This document shows positions 55,570-64,000 of a DNA stretch of 64,000 bases, piece after piece. The notes below the pieces were generated by a model. That model was not told the origin of the DNA and did not search any database. It saw nothing but the letters and a program-made list of their open reading frames with translations. Source of the DNA: Xenophilus sp. Marseille-Q4582 (lineage in GTDB: Bacteria > Pseudomonadota > Gammaproteobacteria > Burkholderiales > Burkholderiaceae_C); assembly GCF_916700565.1 (NCBI RefSeq), contig NZ_CAKAKO010000003.1, positions 926,646 through 990,645 of the forward strand. The letters run 5' to 3'. How positions within the stretch are numbered: the first letter of the stretch is position 1; each line of letters begins with the position of its first letter. The position numbers were made by a program, and so were the translations under genes.

Positions 55570-56705
55570 CCGCCGCCCGCCGCTGGGACATCTTCTGCCA
55601 GGTGATCGACAACCACGGCGACCTGGGCGTGTGCTGGCGCCTGGCGCGCCAGCTCGCGGACGAAGGTGAATCGGCGCGCCTGTGGGTGGATGACGCGCGT
55701 GCGCTGGCCTGGATGGCGCCGCAGGGCACGGGCGCCGTCGAGATCGTTCGCTGGGGCGACGCGCAGGCCGAGGCGCGCGCGCTGGCCGCACCGCCGCCCG
55801 ACGTGCTGGTCGAGGCCTTCGGCTGCGACCCCGCACCGGCGCTGGTCGCTCATTTCGCCCAGGCCGCGCGGGCCGGGGCGCGGCACGCCTGGATCAACCT
55901 GGAATACCTGTCGGCCGAGCCGGTGGTCGAGCGCCTGCACGGCCTGCCTTCGCCGGTGTCCAGCGGACCGGGCGCCGGCCTGACCAAGCATTTCTTTTAC
56001 CCGGGCTTCACGCCATGCACAGGCGGCCTGTTGCGCGAAGCCGACCTGCCGCAGCGCCAGGCCCGCTTCGACCGCGAAGCCTGGTTGGCCGCGCACGGCA
56101 TCGCCAAGCAGGCCGGCGAGCGGCTGGTCTCGCTCTTTTGCTACGAGCCCGCCGCGCTGGGGGCGCAGCTGGATCAGTGGGCCCGCGACCCGCAGCCCAC
56201 GCGCTTGCTGGTCACGGCGGGGCGCGGCGCGGCGGCCGTGCGGCAACGGCTGGCAGAACAAGCGCCGCATCTGCAGCAGGAGGACGGCGGCGCGCTGCAG
56301 TGGGGGCAGCTCGCCCTGCATTTCCTGCCCGCGCTGCCGCAGCCGGCCTACGACGAATTGCTGTGGGCCTGCGACCTGAACTTCGTGCGCGGCGAGGATT
56401 CCTTCGTGCGCGCCCATTGGGCCGCGGCCCCCCTGGTCTGGCACATCTACCCGCAGGACGACGACGCGCACCACGCCAAGCTGCAGGCCTGGCTGGACTG
56501 GCTGCAGGCGCCGGCCACGCTGCGCGCCGTCCACCATGCGTGGAACGGCGTCGGCACGGCCCACCCGGGAGCGGCCCTGAACGCGCTGGCCGACCCGGCC
56601 ACGCTGCCCGCCTGGCGCGACTGCCTGGACGCCGCCCGCGCGCGCCTGCAGGCCCAGCCCGACCTGCTCACGCAGCTGCGTGGCTTCGTCATGCAAAAAA
56701 GCTAG
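55566..56705 (+). CDS. earP: EF-P arginine rhamnosyltransferase EarP
   Basis: A 379-residue GT-B enzyme. The N-terminal [24 protein letters not shown] contains the conserved catalytic-region acids, and the dTDP-rhamnose site is in [23 protein letters not shown] with its acidic residue. It transfers rhamnose to Arg32 of EF-P. It starts with GTG at 55566. It is immediately upstream of efp, as in other EarP organisms. Confidence 0.93.
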   Translation: MTAARRWDIFCQVIDNHGDLGVCWRLARQLADEGESARLWVDDARALAWMAPQGTGAVEIVRWGDAQAEARALAAPPPDVLVEAFGCDPAPALVAHFAQAARAGARHAWINLEYLSAEPVVERLHGLPSPVSSGPGAGLTKHFFYPGFTPCTGGLLREADLPQRQARFDREAWLAAHGIAKQAGERLVSLFCYEPAALGAQLDQWARDPQPTRLLVTAGRGAAAVRQRLAEQAPHLQQEDGGALQWGQLALHFLPALPQPAYDELLWACDLNFVRGEDSFVRAHWAAAPLVWHIYPQDDDAHHAKLQAWLDWLQAPATLRAVHHAWNGVGTAHPGAALNALADPATLPAWRDCLDAARARLQAQPDLLTQLRGFVMQKS

Positions 56706-56868
56706 AATCGCGGGCTTTGCGGAAATCGGGCCATCCGGTTCTCGCCCAACCCGCCGCGGGTTCGCAGCGCAGCTGCTGGATCGCCACACGGCCTCGTCCT
56801 CGACGGCCTCCCGGCAGATCGAGCCACCCTGCACCGAGCGGCCAACGTCCACGCAAGGACACACACTC

Positions 56869-57423
56869 ATGAAAATCGCTCAAGAAATCCGCGCCGGCAA
56901 CGTCATCATGCACGGCAAGGACCCGATGGTCGTGCTCAAGACCGAATACAGCCGCGGCGGGCGCAACAGCGCCACCGTGCGCATGAAGATGAAGAGCCTG
57001 ATCGCCAACTTCAACACCGAAGTGGTGTTCAAGGCCGACGACAAGATCGACCAGATCGTGCTGGACAAGAAGGAGTGCACCTACTCCTACTTCGCCGATC
57101 CGATGTACGTGTGCATGGACGCCGAGTACAACCAGTACGAAGTCGAAGCCGAGAACATGGGCGACGCGCTGAACTACCTGGAAGACGGCATGCCCGTCGA
57201 AGTGGTGTTCTACGACGGCAAGGCCATCTCGGTCGAACTGCCCACCAGCGTCGAGCGCGAGATCACCTGGACCGAGCCGGCCGTCAAGGGCGACACCTCG
57301 GGCAAGGTGCTCAAGCCCGCCAAGATCGCGACCGGCTTCGAAGTGGCCGTGCCGCTGTTCGTCTCGCAAGGCGACAAGATCGAAATCGACACCCGCACGG
57401 GCGAATACCGCAAGCGCGTCTGA
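56869..57423 (+). CDS. efp: Elongation factor P (EarP-modified type)
   Basis: A 184-residue three-domain protein. The acceptor loop reads [12 protein letters not shown] with Arg32 at the tip, the residue rhamnosylated by EarP; lysine-type EF-Ps have Lys here. It relieves ribosome stalling at polyproline. A TAGAAT hexamer at 56703-56708 could be the -10 of a promoter between earP and efp. A terminator follows. Confidence 0.96.
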   Translation: MKIAQEIRAGNVIMHGKDPMVVLKTEYSRGGRNSATVRMKMKSLIANFNTEVVFKADDKIDQIVLDKKECTYSYFADPMYVCMDAEYNQYEVEAENMGDALNYLEDGMPVEVVFYDGKAISVELPTSVEREITWTEPAVKGDTSGKVLKPAKIATGFEVAVPLFVSQGDKIEIDTRTGEYRKRV

Positions 57424-57466
57424 GCGTCTGGCGCCTCGCGCGCGGCTCTCCACGCGCACCTCCGTG

Positions 57467-57496
57467 AAGGCTCCCTTGGGAGCCTTTTCTTTTTTG
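57467..57496 (+). terminator. Intrinsic terminator of efp
   Basis: Stem AAGGCTCCC (57467-57475) / GGGAGCCTT (57478-57486), followed by TTCTTTTTT. Confidence 0.85.
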
Positions 57497-57510
57497 CGTA
57501 GGCTGGGGCG

Positions 57511-58326
<816 letters not shown>

Positions 58327-58433
58327 GCCTGCGGCGGCGATCGGGCGAGGCGGCGGGCCCGCCGCTTGCTGGGCGCACAATCCAAGCACTCTTTTCAGGC
58401 GCGACGCCCTTCTCTCCCCTCCGTTCTCTCCGC

Positions 58434-59303
58434 ATGAGCCCCAACGACACGCACGACCTTCACGACAAGCGCCTGGCCGACGCCTGGGCCACCCTGCAAG
58501 CCCATGCCGACCAGGGCTTGCCGCTGGACCCGGACCCTTCCCGCATCGCCTTCGCCGACCCCGAGTTCCTGCTGCGCCGCGAGACGCGCGGCCTGCGCAT
58601 GCAGCTGGAGCTGATGAAGCCCGACCTGGAGATGCGCGCGCACGGCATCGAGAGCACGGTGGTGGTCTTCGGCAGCGCGCGCCTGCGCAGCCAGGAAGAG
58701 ATGACTGCGCTGATCGCGCAGGCCGAAGCCGCCGACGACCAGAAACTGGCCGCGCGCCTGCGCCGCCTGGCGCACGGCAGCCACTTCTACGAGCAGGCGC
58801 GCGCCTTCGGCAAGCTGGTGGCGCACTACAGCGCCGGCAAGGAGCCGGCCGACAAGCTCTTCGTGTGCACGGGCGGCGGCCCGGGCATCATGCAGGCGGC
58901 CAACCGCGGCGCCTACGAGGCCGGCGGGCTGTCCGTGGGCCTGTCCATCGCGCTGCCGATGGAAGAAGCGGCCAATCCGTACATCACGCCCGCGCTGTCC
59001 TTCAAGTTCCACTACTTCGCCATCCGCAAGATGCATTTCATGATGCGGGCGAAGGCGCTGGTGGCCTTCCCGGGCGGCTTCGGCACGCTGGACGAACTGT
59101 TCGAGGTGGTGACGCTGGTGCAGACGCGCAAGTCCAAGCAGGTGCCCATCGTGCTGTTCGGCAGCGAGCACTGGCGCCGGCTGATCGACTTCGACATGCT
59201 GGTCGAGGAAGGCATGATCTCGCCCGAGGACATCCACCTCTTCCAGTATGTCGACACGCCCGAGGACGCCTGGCGCGTGATCGAGAAGTTCTACGAGCTG
59301 TGA
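58434..59303 (+). CDS. LOG-family/TIGR00730 Rossmann-fold protein, long form
   Basis: A 289-residue protein: about 85 N-terminal residues with an RRETRGLRMQLELMKPDLEM helix, then the LOG core with VVVFGSARL, VCTGGGPGIMQAANRGA and the FPGGFGTLDELFEVVTLVQT motif. It is likely a nucleotide 5'-monophosphate nucleosidase, distinct from the short paralogue at 36541-37143. Confidence 0.9.
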   Translation: MSPNDTHDLHDKRLADAWATLQAHADQGLPLDPDPSRIAFADPEFLLRRETRGLRMQLELMKPDLEMRAHGIESTVVVFGSARLRSQEEMTALIAQAEAADDQKLAARLRRLAHGSHFYEQARAFGKLVAHYSAGKEPADKLFVCTGGGPGIMQAANRGAYEAGGLSVGLSIALPMEEAANPYITPALSFKFHYFAIRKMHFMMRAKALVAFPGGFGTLDELFEVVTLVQTRKSKQVPIVLFGSEHWRRLIDFDMLVEEGMISPEDIHLFQYVDTPEDAWRVIEKFYEL

Positions 59304-59420
59304 GGGGCTGACGCTGCGCGCGCTGGCCAGCCGACGAAGCGTGGCACGCCGGTGGCATCCGTCGGGCGTGCGCGATGCGCAGGGCAACGTGGCCCAGGCC
59401 GCGTGCACGGTCCCGCACGC

Positions 59421-59448
59421 CCAAGTGCCATGCCAAGTGCTATATATT
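59421..59448 (+). promoter_or_regulatory. Direct repeat and AT-rich -10 before the amino-acid ABC operon
   Basis: CCAAGTGC occurs at 59421-59428 and 59433-59440, a 12-bp repeat, directly followed by TATATATT (possible -10 at 59443-59448). It is the only AT-rich spot in the 184-base gap before the receptor gene. The repeat would sit in the -35 region. Confidence 0.35.
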
Positions 59449-59487
59449 GATTCGGCCGACACACACACGATTGAAGAAGAGGACCGC

Positions 59488-60390
59488 ATGCCGATCACAT
59501 CCATCCTGAAATCCACCCTGGTGGCCCTCGCGGTCGCCGCTGGCGGCTCGGCGCTGGCGCAGGGCACGCCCATCAACGCGGCGGCGTTCGACGCGCTGGT
59601 GGCGCAGGGCCCGGTCGCCGACGCGGCGACCATTGCCTCGAGCACCTGGGCCACCAAGATCAAGCAGGCCGGTACGCTGCGCCTGGGCGGCACCCAGACT
59701 TCCAACCTCTTCTCGCTGCTCAACGAGAAGGACGGCAAGATGCGCGGCTTCGACGCGGGCCTGGCCCAGATGCTCACGCGCTACATCCTGGGCGACGCGT
59801 CCAAGATCCAGTTCACGCAGGTGACCTCGTCCACGCGCGAGCAGGTGCTGGTCAACGGCCAGGTGGACCTGGTGCTGGCCACCTATTCCATCACGCCCGC
59901 GCGCGCCGAGAAGATCTCCTTCGCCGGGCCCTACTACACCTCGCAGGCCGGGGTGCTGGTCAAGTCCAGCAACAAGGCGATCCAGTCGCACAACGACCTG
60001 GCCGGCAAGAAGGTCGCCACGCAGGCCGGCTCCACCGGGCCGGCGATCCTGGCGCAGCACGCGCCCAAGGCGACCGTGCAGGAATTCCAGACGCACCAGG
60101 AAGCGCTGGACGCCCTGCGCCAGGGCCGCGTGGACGCGTACGTGACCGACCACACGCTGCTGCTCAATGCGTTGAGCCTGGGCACGGGCGACGCGCGCCT
60201 GGCCGGTGCGCCCTTCGGCGCGCAGGACCCGTACGGCATCGGCCTGCCCAAGGATTCGGACGGCGTGGCCTTCGTCAACGGCTTCCTCAAGAAGGTGCAG
60301 GCCGACGGCACCTGGGCCAAGCTCTGGACCATTTCCATCGGGCAGCGCACCGGCACCACCGCCGTGCCCACGCCGCCCGCCCTGCCCTGA
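59488..60390 (+). CDS. Polar amino-acid ABC transporter substrate-binding protein
   Basis: A 300-residue receptor with a Sec signal peptide (ILKSTLVALAVAAGGSALAQ). SBP_bac_3 features are KIKQAGTLRLGGTQTSNLFSLLNEKDGKMRGFD, LVLATYSITPARAEKISFAGPYY and KKVATQAGSTGPAI. AGAGGA lies six bases before the ATG. The pattern is nearest to glutamate/aspartate-type receptors, but the ligand is uncertain. Confidence 0.9.
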   Translation: MPITSILKSTLVALAVAAGGSALAQGTPINAAAFDALVAQGPVADAATIASSTWATKIKQAGTLRLGGTQTSNLFSLLNEKDGKMRGFDAGLAQMLTRYILGDASKIQFTQVTSSTREQVLVNGQVDLVLATYSITPARAEKISFAGPYYTSQAGVLVKSSNKAIQSHNDLAGKKVATQAGSTGPAILAQHAPKATVQEFQTHQEALDALRQGRVDAYVTDHTLLLNALSLGTGDARLAGAPFGAQDPYGIGLPKDSDGVAFVNGFLKKVQADGTWAKLWTISIGQRTGTTAVPTPPALP

Positions 60391-60393
60391 ACG

Positions 60394-61056
60394 ATGGGCG
60401 AGGTTTCCAGGCTCCTCGCCGACTACGGGCCTGCCTTCGGGCAGGCCCTTTTTCTGACGTGGAAGCTCACCGTGCTGTCCTTCGTGCCCGGTGTGCTGCT
60501 CGGCGTGGCCGTGACGGTGCTGCGGCTGCTGCCGCTGCCGCCGCTGCGCTTCGTGCTGACCGGCTATGTCGAGATCTTCCGCAACATTCCCAGCGTCGCG
60601 CTGCTGATCTTCATCGTGTTCGCGCTGCCCGATCTGAACGTGCTGATCGACTATGAGCCCAGCGTGATCCTGACCCTGGTGCTGGTCTGTTCCGCGTTCA
60701 CGGCCGACTACCTGCGCTCGGGCATCAACACCGTGCCCGGCGGCCAGATCGAGGCCGCCCTGAGCCTGGGCATGCGGCCGATGCGCGTCATCGCCTCGGT
60801 GGTGTTGCCGCAGGCGCTGCGCGCGGTGGTGCAGCCGATGACCTCGCTGCTCATCGCGCTGATGCTGTCGACCTCCCTGGCGTCCCAGGTGCCCTTTCCG
60901 GGCCGGGAGCTCACGGCCCTGGTGGCCAGGATCGCCAATGATTCGGCGGCCGGCATCGCGGCCTTCGCGGTGGCGGCCGCGATGTACGTGGCCTCGGGCC
61001 TGCTCATCGCCTGGGGCGGCGCCACGCTCGAGAAGAAGCTGCGGATCCTGCGATGA
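60394..61056 (+). CDS. Amino-acid ABC transporter permease (first)
   Basis: A 220-residue HisM/GltK-type permease with about five helices and the EAA loop GGQIEAALSLGMRPMRVIASVVLPQALR. It starts three bases after the receptor stop and overlaps the second permease by four (ATGA). Confidence 0.92.
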   Translation: MGEVSRLLADYGPAFGQALFLTWKLTVLSFVPGVLLGVAVTVLRLLPLPPLRFVLTGYVEIFRNIPSVALLIFIVFALPDLNVLIDYEPSVILTLVLVCSAFTADYLRSGINTVPGGQIEAALSLGMRPMRVIASVVLPQALRAVVQPMTSLLIALMLSTSLASQVPFPGRELTALVARIANDSAAGIAAFAVAAAMYVASGLLIAWGGATLEKKLRILR

Positions 61057-61853
61057 GCCGCGCGCTGGAGGACATTCTCTTCGGGGCGCCGACCCCGCGG
61101 GCCCGCGCCCTTACCCGGGCGACGAGCGCCACGGCAGCCCTGCTGCTCGTCGTGCTGGCGGCGGCCGTGGCGCATCGCTTCCATGACGCCGGGCAGTTCG
61201 AAGCCCGCCTGTGGAAGTTCTTCGTCTGGCCCTCCACCTGGGCCTTCCTGGCCGAGGGCCTGCTCGGCACCCTGGCGTCGGCGGCCATGGCCGCCGTCAT
61301 CGCCCTGACGCTGGGGCTGGTGCTGATGGTGGGCCGCCTGGCGCCGTCGCGGCTGCTGCGCTGGCCGGCCGTCGCCGCCATCGAGTTCCTGCGCGGCACG
61401 CCGACACTGCTGCTGATCTACGTGTGCTTCCTGGTGCTGCCCCAGGCCGGGGTGAAGCTCAGCACCTACTGGATGCTGACCTTGCCCGTCGGCCTGAGCA
61501 CCGCCGCGGTCGTGGCCGAGGTCTACCGCGCGGGCGTGCTCGCCGTGCCCCGCGGCCAGGCCGAGGCCGCGCGGAGCCTGGGGCTCACGGAAGCGCAGGT
61601 GTTCTTCTCGGTCGTCTTTCCCCAGGCCCTGCGCTACATCGTGCCGGCGCTGGTCGCCCAACTGGTCATCGTGGTCAAGGACACCACCTTCGGCTATGTC
61701 GTCACCTATGGCGAGCTGATGCAGAACGCCAAGGTGCTGATCGCCAACTACCACTCGCTGGTGCCCGTGTACCTCGTGGTGGCGGTGCTGTACTGCCTGG
61801 TGAACTACGCGATCTCGCGGGCGAGCCGGCGGCTGGGCCGGCCCAGGCACTGA
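61053..61853 (+). CDS. Amino-acid ABC transporter permease (second)
   Basis: A 266-residue permease with an N-terminal extension of about 60 residues, and the EAA loop RGQAEAARSLGLTEAQVFFSVVFPQALR. It ends the operon: no ATPase gene follows, and the next gene is convergent. The ATPase must be supplied from elsewhere. Confidence 0.92.
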   Translation: MSRALEDILFGAPTPRARALTRATSATAALLLVVLAAAVAHRFHDAGQFEARLWKFFVWPSTWAFLAEGLLGTLASAAMAAVIALTLGLVLMVGRLAPSRLLRWPAVAAIEFLRGTPTLLLIYVCFLVLPQAGVKLSTYWMLTLPVGLSTAAVVAEVYRAGVLAVPRGQAEAARSLGLTEAQVFFSVVFPQALRYIVPALVAQLVIVVKDTTFGYVVTYGELMQNAKVLIANYHSLVPVYLVVAVLYCLVNYAISRASRRLGRPRH

Positions 61854-61889
61854 GCCCCGCCGGTGCCACGACGGCCGCCGGGCGCGGCC

Positions 61890-62543
61890 TCACATCTCGT
61901 CGATCGCCGTGCTCGCGCCGCCGCGCTTTTCCACCGCCAGGCCCTGGTCCGCCTCGATGGCGAAGCGGTCCCGGCAGTTCACGTAGAAGCTCGCGCCGAA
62001 GCGGCCGACCGGAAAGAACTCCTGCAGCCGCACGCGCCAGCGTTCGGTGTCCACCAGGCCTTCGCGCACGGCCAGCCATTGCACGCGGCCGATGAAGACG
62101 TAGCGGCTCGCGGTTTCCATCGTCTCGTGCAGCACGCATTCGAAGGCCACGGGCGCCTCGGCGATGCGCGGCGGATCGACGGTGCGCGACGCGACGGGCG
62201 TGAGGCCCGTGTAGGCCAGCTCGCTCTCGGTCACCGGCAGCCGGTCGCCGCAGCGGTGCATGGCGGCGGCGATGGGCTCGTCGGCGATGTGGACCACGAA
62301 CTCGCCCGTGCGCAGGATGTGCGCCGCCGTGTCCTTGAGCTGGCCCGGGTCCAGCTTGTTGATGCTCACCATCAGCACCGGCGGATCCTCGCCCAGCATG
62401 TTGAACATGCTGAAGGGCGCGGCGTTCACGGCGCCGTCGGGCGCCAGCGTGGTGATCAGCGCGATCGGGCGCGGCACGATGAGGCTGGCCATGAGCTTGT
62501 AGCGCGCATGGGTGTCCAGTTCGGAAAAGTCGATCTCGGTCAT
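61890..62543 (-). CDS. Flavin reductase-like FMN-binding protein
   Basis: A 217-residue split-barrel flavoprotein with the family block IVPRPIALITTLAPDGAVNAAPFSMFNML and VLMVSINK, then GEFVVHI. Members are NAD(P)H:FMN reductases or FMN-dependent enzymes. The ATG at 62543 (MTEIDFSELDT) is used; the frame remains open upstream in low-complexity sequence. Confidence 0.88.
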   Translation of the reverse strand: MTEIDFSELDTHARYKLMASLIVPRPIALITTLAPDGAVNAAPFSMFNMLGEDPPVLMVSINKLDPGQLKDTAAHILRTGEFVVHIADEPIAAAMHRCGDRLPVTESELAYTGLTPVASRTVDPPRIAEAPVAFECVLHETMETASRYVFIGRVQWLAVREGLVDTERWRVRLQEFFPVGRFGASFYVNCRDRFAIEADQGLAVEKRGGASTAIDEM

Positions 62544-62926
62544 GAAACTCGGTGGAGGGCGGCGCCGGCCTCGGGCCTCGGGTTTGGGTCGGCGCCCGGC
62601 GTGGGCAATGCGCCAGCCTACACGCAAAGGACATGCCTCGGCCGGCAGGCTTGCGCACCGACGCGCCGGGCGCGCCTGCGGACGGCGCGGCCCGTCCCGA
62701 TGCGAGGGGCGCCGCTGGCGGCGGCCGCCTCGACGGACTGCGGCCGCGATCAGGCACCAGGACGAGGCAGCCGCATGCCCACCCTCGCCCGACAGCGGTG
62801 CGCCACCTCCAGAAACGGGGCGAAATCCCGCCCGTCGCGCAGGTCGCAGCCGCGTGTTTGCACCGACATGGGGCGGCCCCGTTTTTGCTCACACTTGGCA
62901 ACTCTTTCTCATCCGCAGGAACCGCC
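62544..62926. other. Gene-free stretch of 383 bases
   Basis: This lies between the divergent flavin-reductase-like and NMT1-type receptor genes. It is very GC-rich. I find no RNA gene or convincing coding frame. A short GGGG/CCCC hairpin followed by GTTTTT lies near 62874-62886, about 45 bases before the receptor ATG. Confidence 0.5.
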
Positions 62927-63961
62927 ATGAACAAAAGACAACTGATCCAGTCGCTCCTCGCTGCCTCGGCCCTGAGCTTCGGGCTGGGCAGCGCGCATGC
63001 ACAGGCCCCCACGCCCATCAAGTTCCAGCTGGACTGGCGCTTCGAAGGCCCGGCCGCCTTCTTCCTGCTGCCCGCCGCCAAGGGCTACTTCAAGGAAGCG
63101 GGACTGGACGTGAGCGTGGACGCCGGCAACGGCTCCGGCGGTGCGGTGCAGCGCGTGGCTTCGGGCACCTACGACATGGGCTTCGCCGACCTGGCGGCGC
63201 TGATGGAGTTCCACGCCAACAATCCCGAGGCGCCCAACAAGCCCGTGGCCGTGATGATGGTCTACAACAACACGCCGGCCTCGGTGATGGCGCTCAAGAA
63301 GAGCGGCATCAAGGCACCCGCCGACCTGACGGGCAAGAAGCTGGGCGCCCCGGTGTTCGACGCCGGCCGCCGCGCCTTCCCGATCTTCGCGGCCGCCAAC
63401 AAGGTGGGCAACGTGACCTGGACCGCCATGGACCCGCCGCTGCGCGAGACCATGCTGGTGCGCGGCGACATCGACGCCATCACGGGCTTCACCTTCACCT
63501 CGCTGCTGAACCTGGAGGCGCGCGGGGCCAAGGCTTCCGATGTGGTCGTGATCCCCTACGCCGACAACGGCGTGAAGCTCTACGGCAACGTGATCATCGC
63601 CACGCCCAGGATCCTCAAGGAGAACCCCGAGGCGGTGAAGAAATTCCTGTCGGCCTTCGCCAAGGGCGCCAAGGAAGTCATGGCCAAGCCCGCCGACGCG
63701 ATCCAGTACGTGAAGGCGCGCGACGGCATCATCAACGTGCCGCTGGAAACGCGCCGCCTGCAGCTGGCCATCGACACCGTGGTCGCCAGCCCCGACGCAC
63801 GCGCCGAAGGCTTCGGCCAGGCCGTGCCCGGCCGCCTGGCGCTGATGGCCTCGCAGGTCTCCGACGCTTTCGGCACCAAGACGCGCGTGAACCCCGAAGC
63901 CGTCTGGAACGCCAGCTATCTGCCGAGCAAGGCCGAGCTGGACGTGCTGCCCAGGAAGTAA
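62927..63961 (+). CDS. ABC transporter substrate-binding protein, NMT1/THI5-like
   Basis: A 344-residue receptor with a Sec signal peptide (MNKRQLIQSLLAASALSFGL, cleavage after AHA). The mature part begins PTPIKFQLDWRFEGPAAFFLLPAAKGYFKEAGLDV, then DAGNGSGGAVQRVASGTYDMGFADLAALMEF, as in pyrimidine-precursor, nitrate or taurine receptors. AGGAACCGCC precedes the ATG. Transporter genes may follow beyond the window end. Confidence 0.9.
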   Translation: MNKRQLIQSLLAASALSFGLGSAHAQAPTPIKFQLDWRFEGPAAFFLLPAAKGYFKEAGLDVSVDAGNGSGGAVQRVASGTYDMGFADLAALMEFHANNPEAPNKPVAVMMVYNNTPASVMALKKSGIKAPADLTGKKLGAPVFDAGRRAFPIFAAANKVGNVTWTAMDPPLRETMLVRGDIDAITGFTFTSLLNLEARGAKASDVVVIPYADNGVKLYGNVIIATPRILKENPEAVKKFLSAFAKGAKEVMAKPADAIQYVKARDGIINVPLETRRLQLAIDTVVASPDARAEGFGQAVPGRLALMASQVSDAFGTKTRVNPEAVWNASYLPSKAELDVLPRK

Positions 63962-64000
63962 GCCCCGCCCCCGGACCGCTGCGCGGCCGCGGCCGCGCAG

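Overview
The window is GC-rich chromosomal DNA from a betaproteobacterium of the order Burkholderiales, most probably family Comamonadaceae (Acidovorax/Variovorax-like). This rests on gene content: EarP next to an EF-P with Arg at position 32, Bug-type solute receptors, linked dnaX-ybaB-recR, short ilvC, and DUF3619/DUF3106 genes beside an ECF sigma factor. The genus is inference. Most of the window is core genome. There is one intact insertion sequence, no prophage and no CRISPR array.

Layout. 1-4.8 kb: 3' part of a KefB/KefC-type antiporter, a nitrate/sulfonate-type ABC operon (minus strand) and a MAPEG protein. 4.8-8.2 kb: recR, ybaB and dnaX (minus strand) with the 4.5S RNA gene divergent from dnaX. 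8.2-16.3 kb: a flavoprotein, trxA, rho, a Gfo/Idh/MocA oxidoreductase, rpmE2, and a GT-C-like membrane protein whose frame runs without a stop into a MATE transporter. 16.3-29.7 kb: a phosphate/polyphosphate block, with pstSCAB-phoU-phoB-phoR on the minus strand and ppx, an olsB-like acyltransferase, ppk and sixA on the plus strand. Two tRNA genes and a glutathione transferase gene lie inside it. Pho boxes precede pstS and ppk. 29.7-33.5 kb: ilvB-ilvH-ilvC.

33.7-37.3 kb: ECF sigma factor, DUF3619, DUF3106, RDD protein, dgkA, a LOG-family gene and tRNA-His. 37.4-39.8 kb: ppiD, tRNA-Val and hupB. 39.95-41.06 kb: an IS630-family element bounded by TA. 41.2-45.2 kb: a tartrate/D-malate dehydrogenase and a dehalogenase-like hydrolase in one operon, a divergent LysR gene and an EamA transporter. 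45.2-50.1 kb: pgsA, uvrC and a lipoprotein gamma-glutamyltransferase. 50.3-55.5 kb: two Bug receptors, an HMG-CoA-lyase family enzyme, a CaiB CoA-transferase and a divergent LysR. 55.5-59.3 kb: earP, efp, a crotonase and a second LOG-family gene. 59.4-64 kb: an amino-acid ABC receptor with two permeases but no ATPase, a flavin-reductase-like protein and an orphan NMT1-type receptor.

I do not see a clearly new multi-gene system. The observations most worth following up are an A9 slippage site in dnaX that could yield a short gamma subunit, the unbroken GT-C/MATE frame, an inverted 3' remnant of tRNA-Pro 4.7 kb from the intact gene, a repeat-like segment inserted in frame in an ABC ATPase, and the ECF sigma/DUF3619/DUF3106 module.
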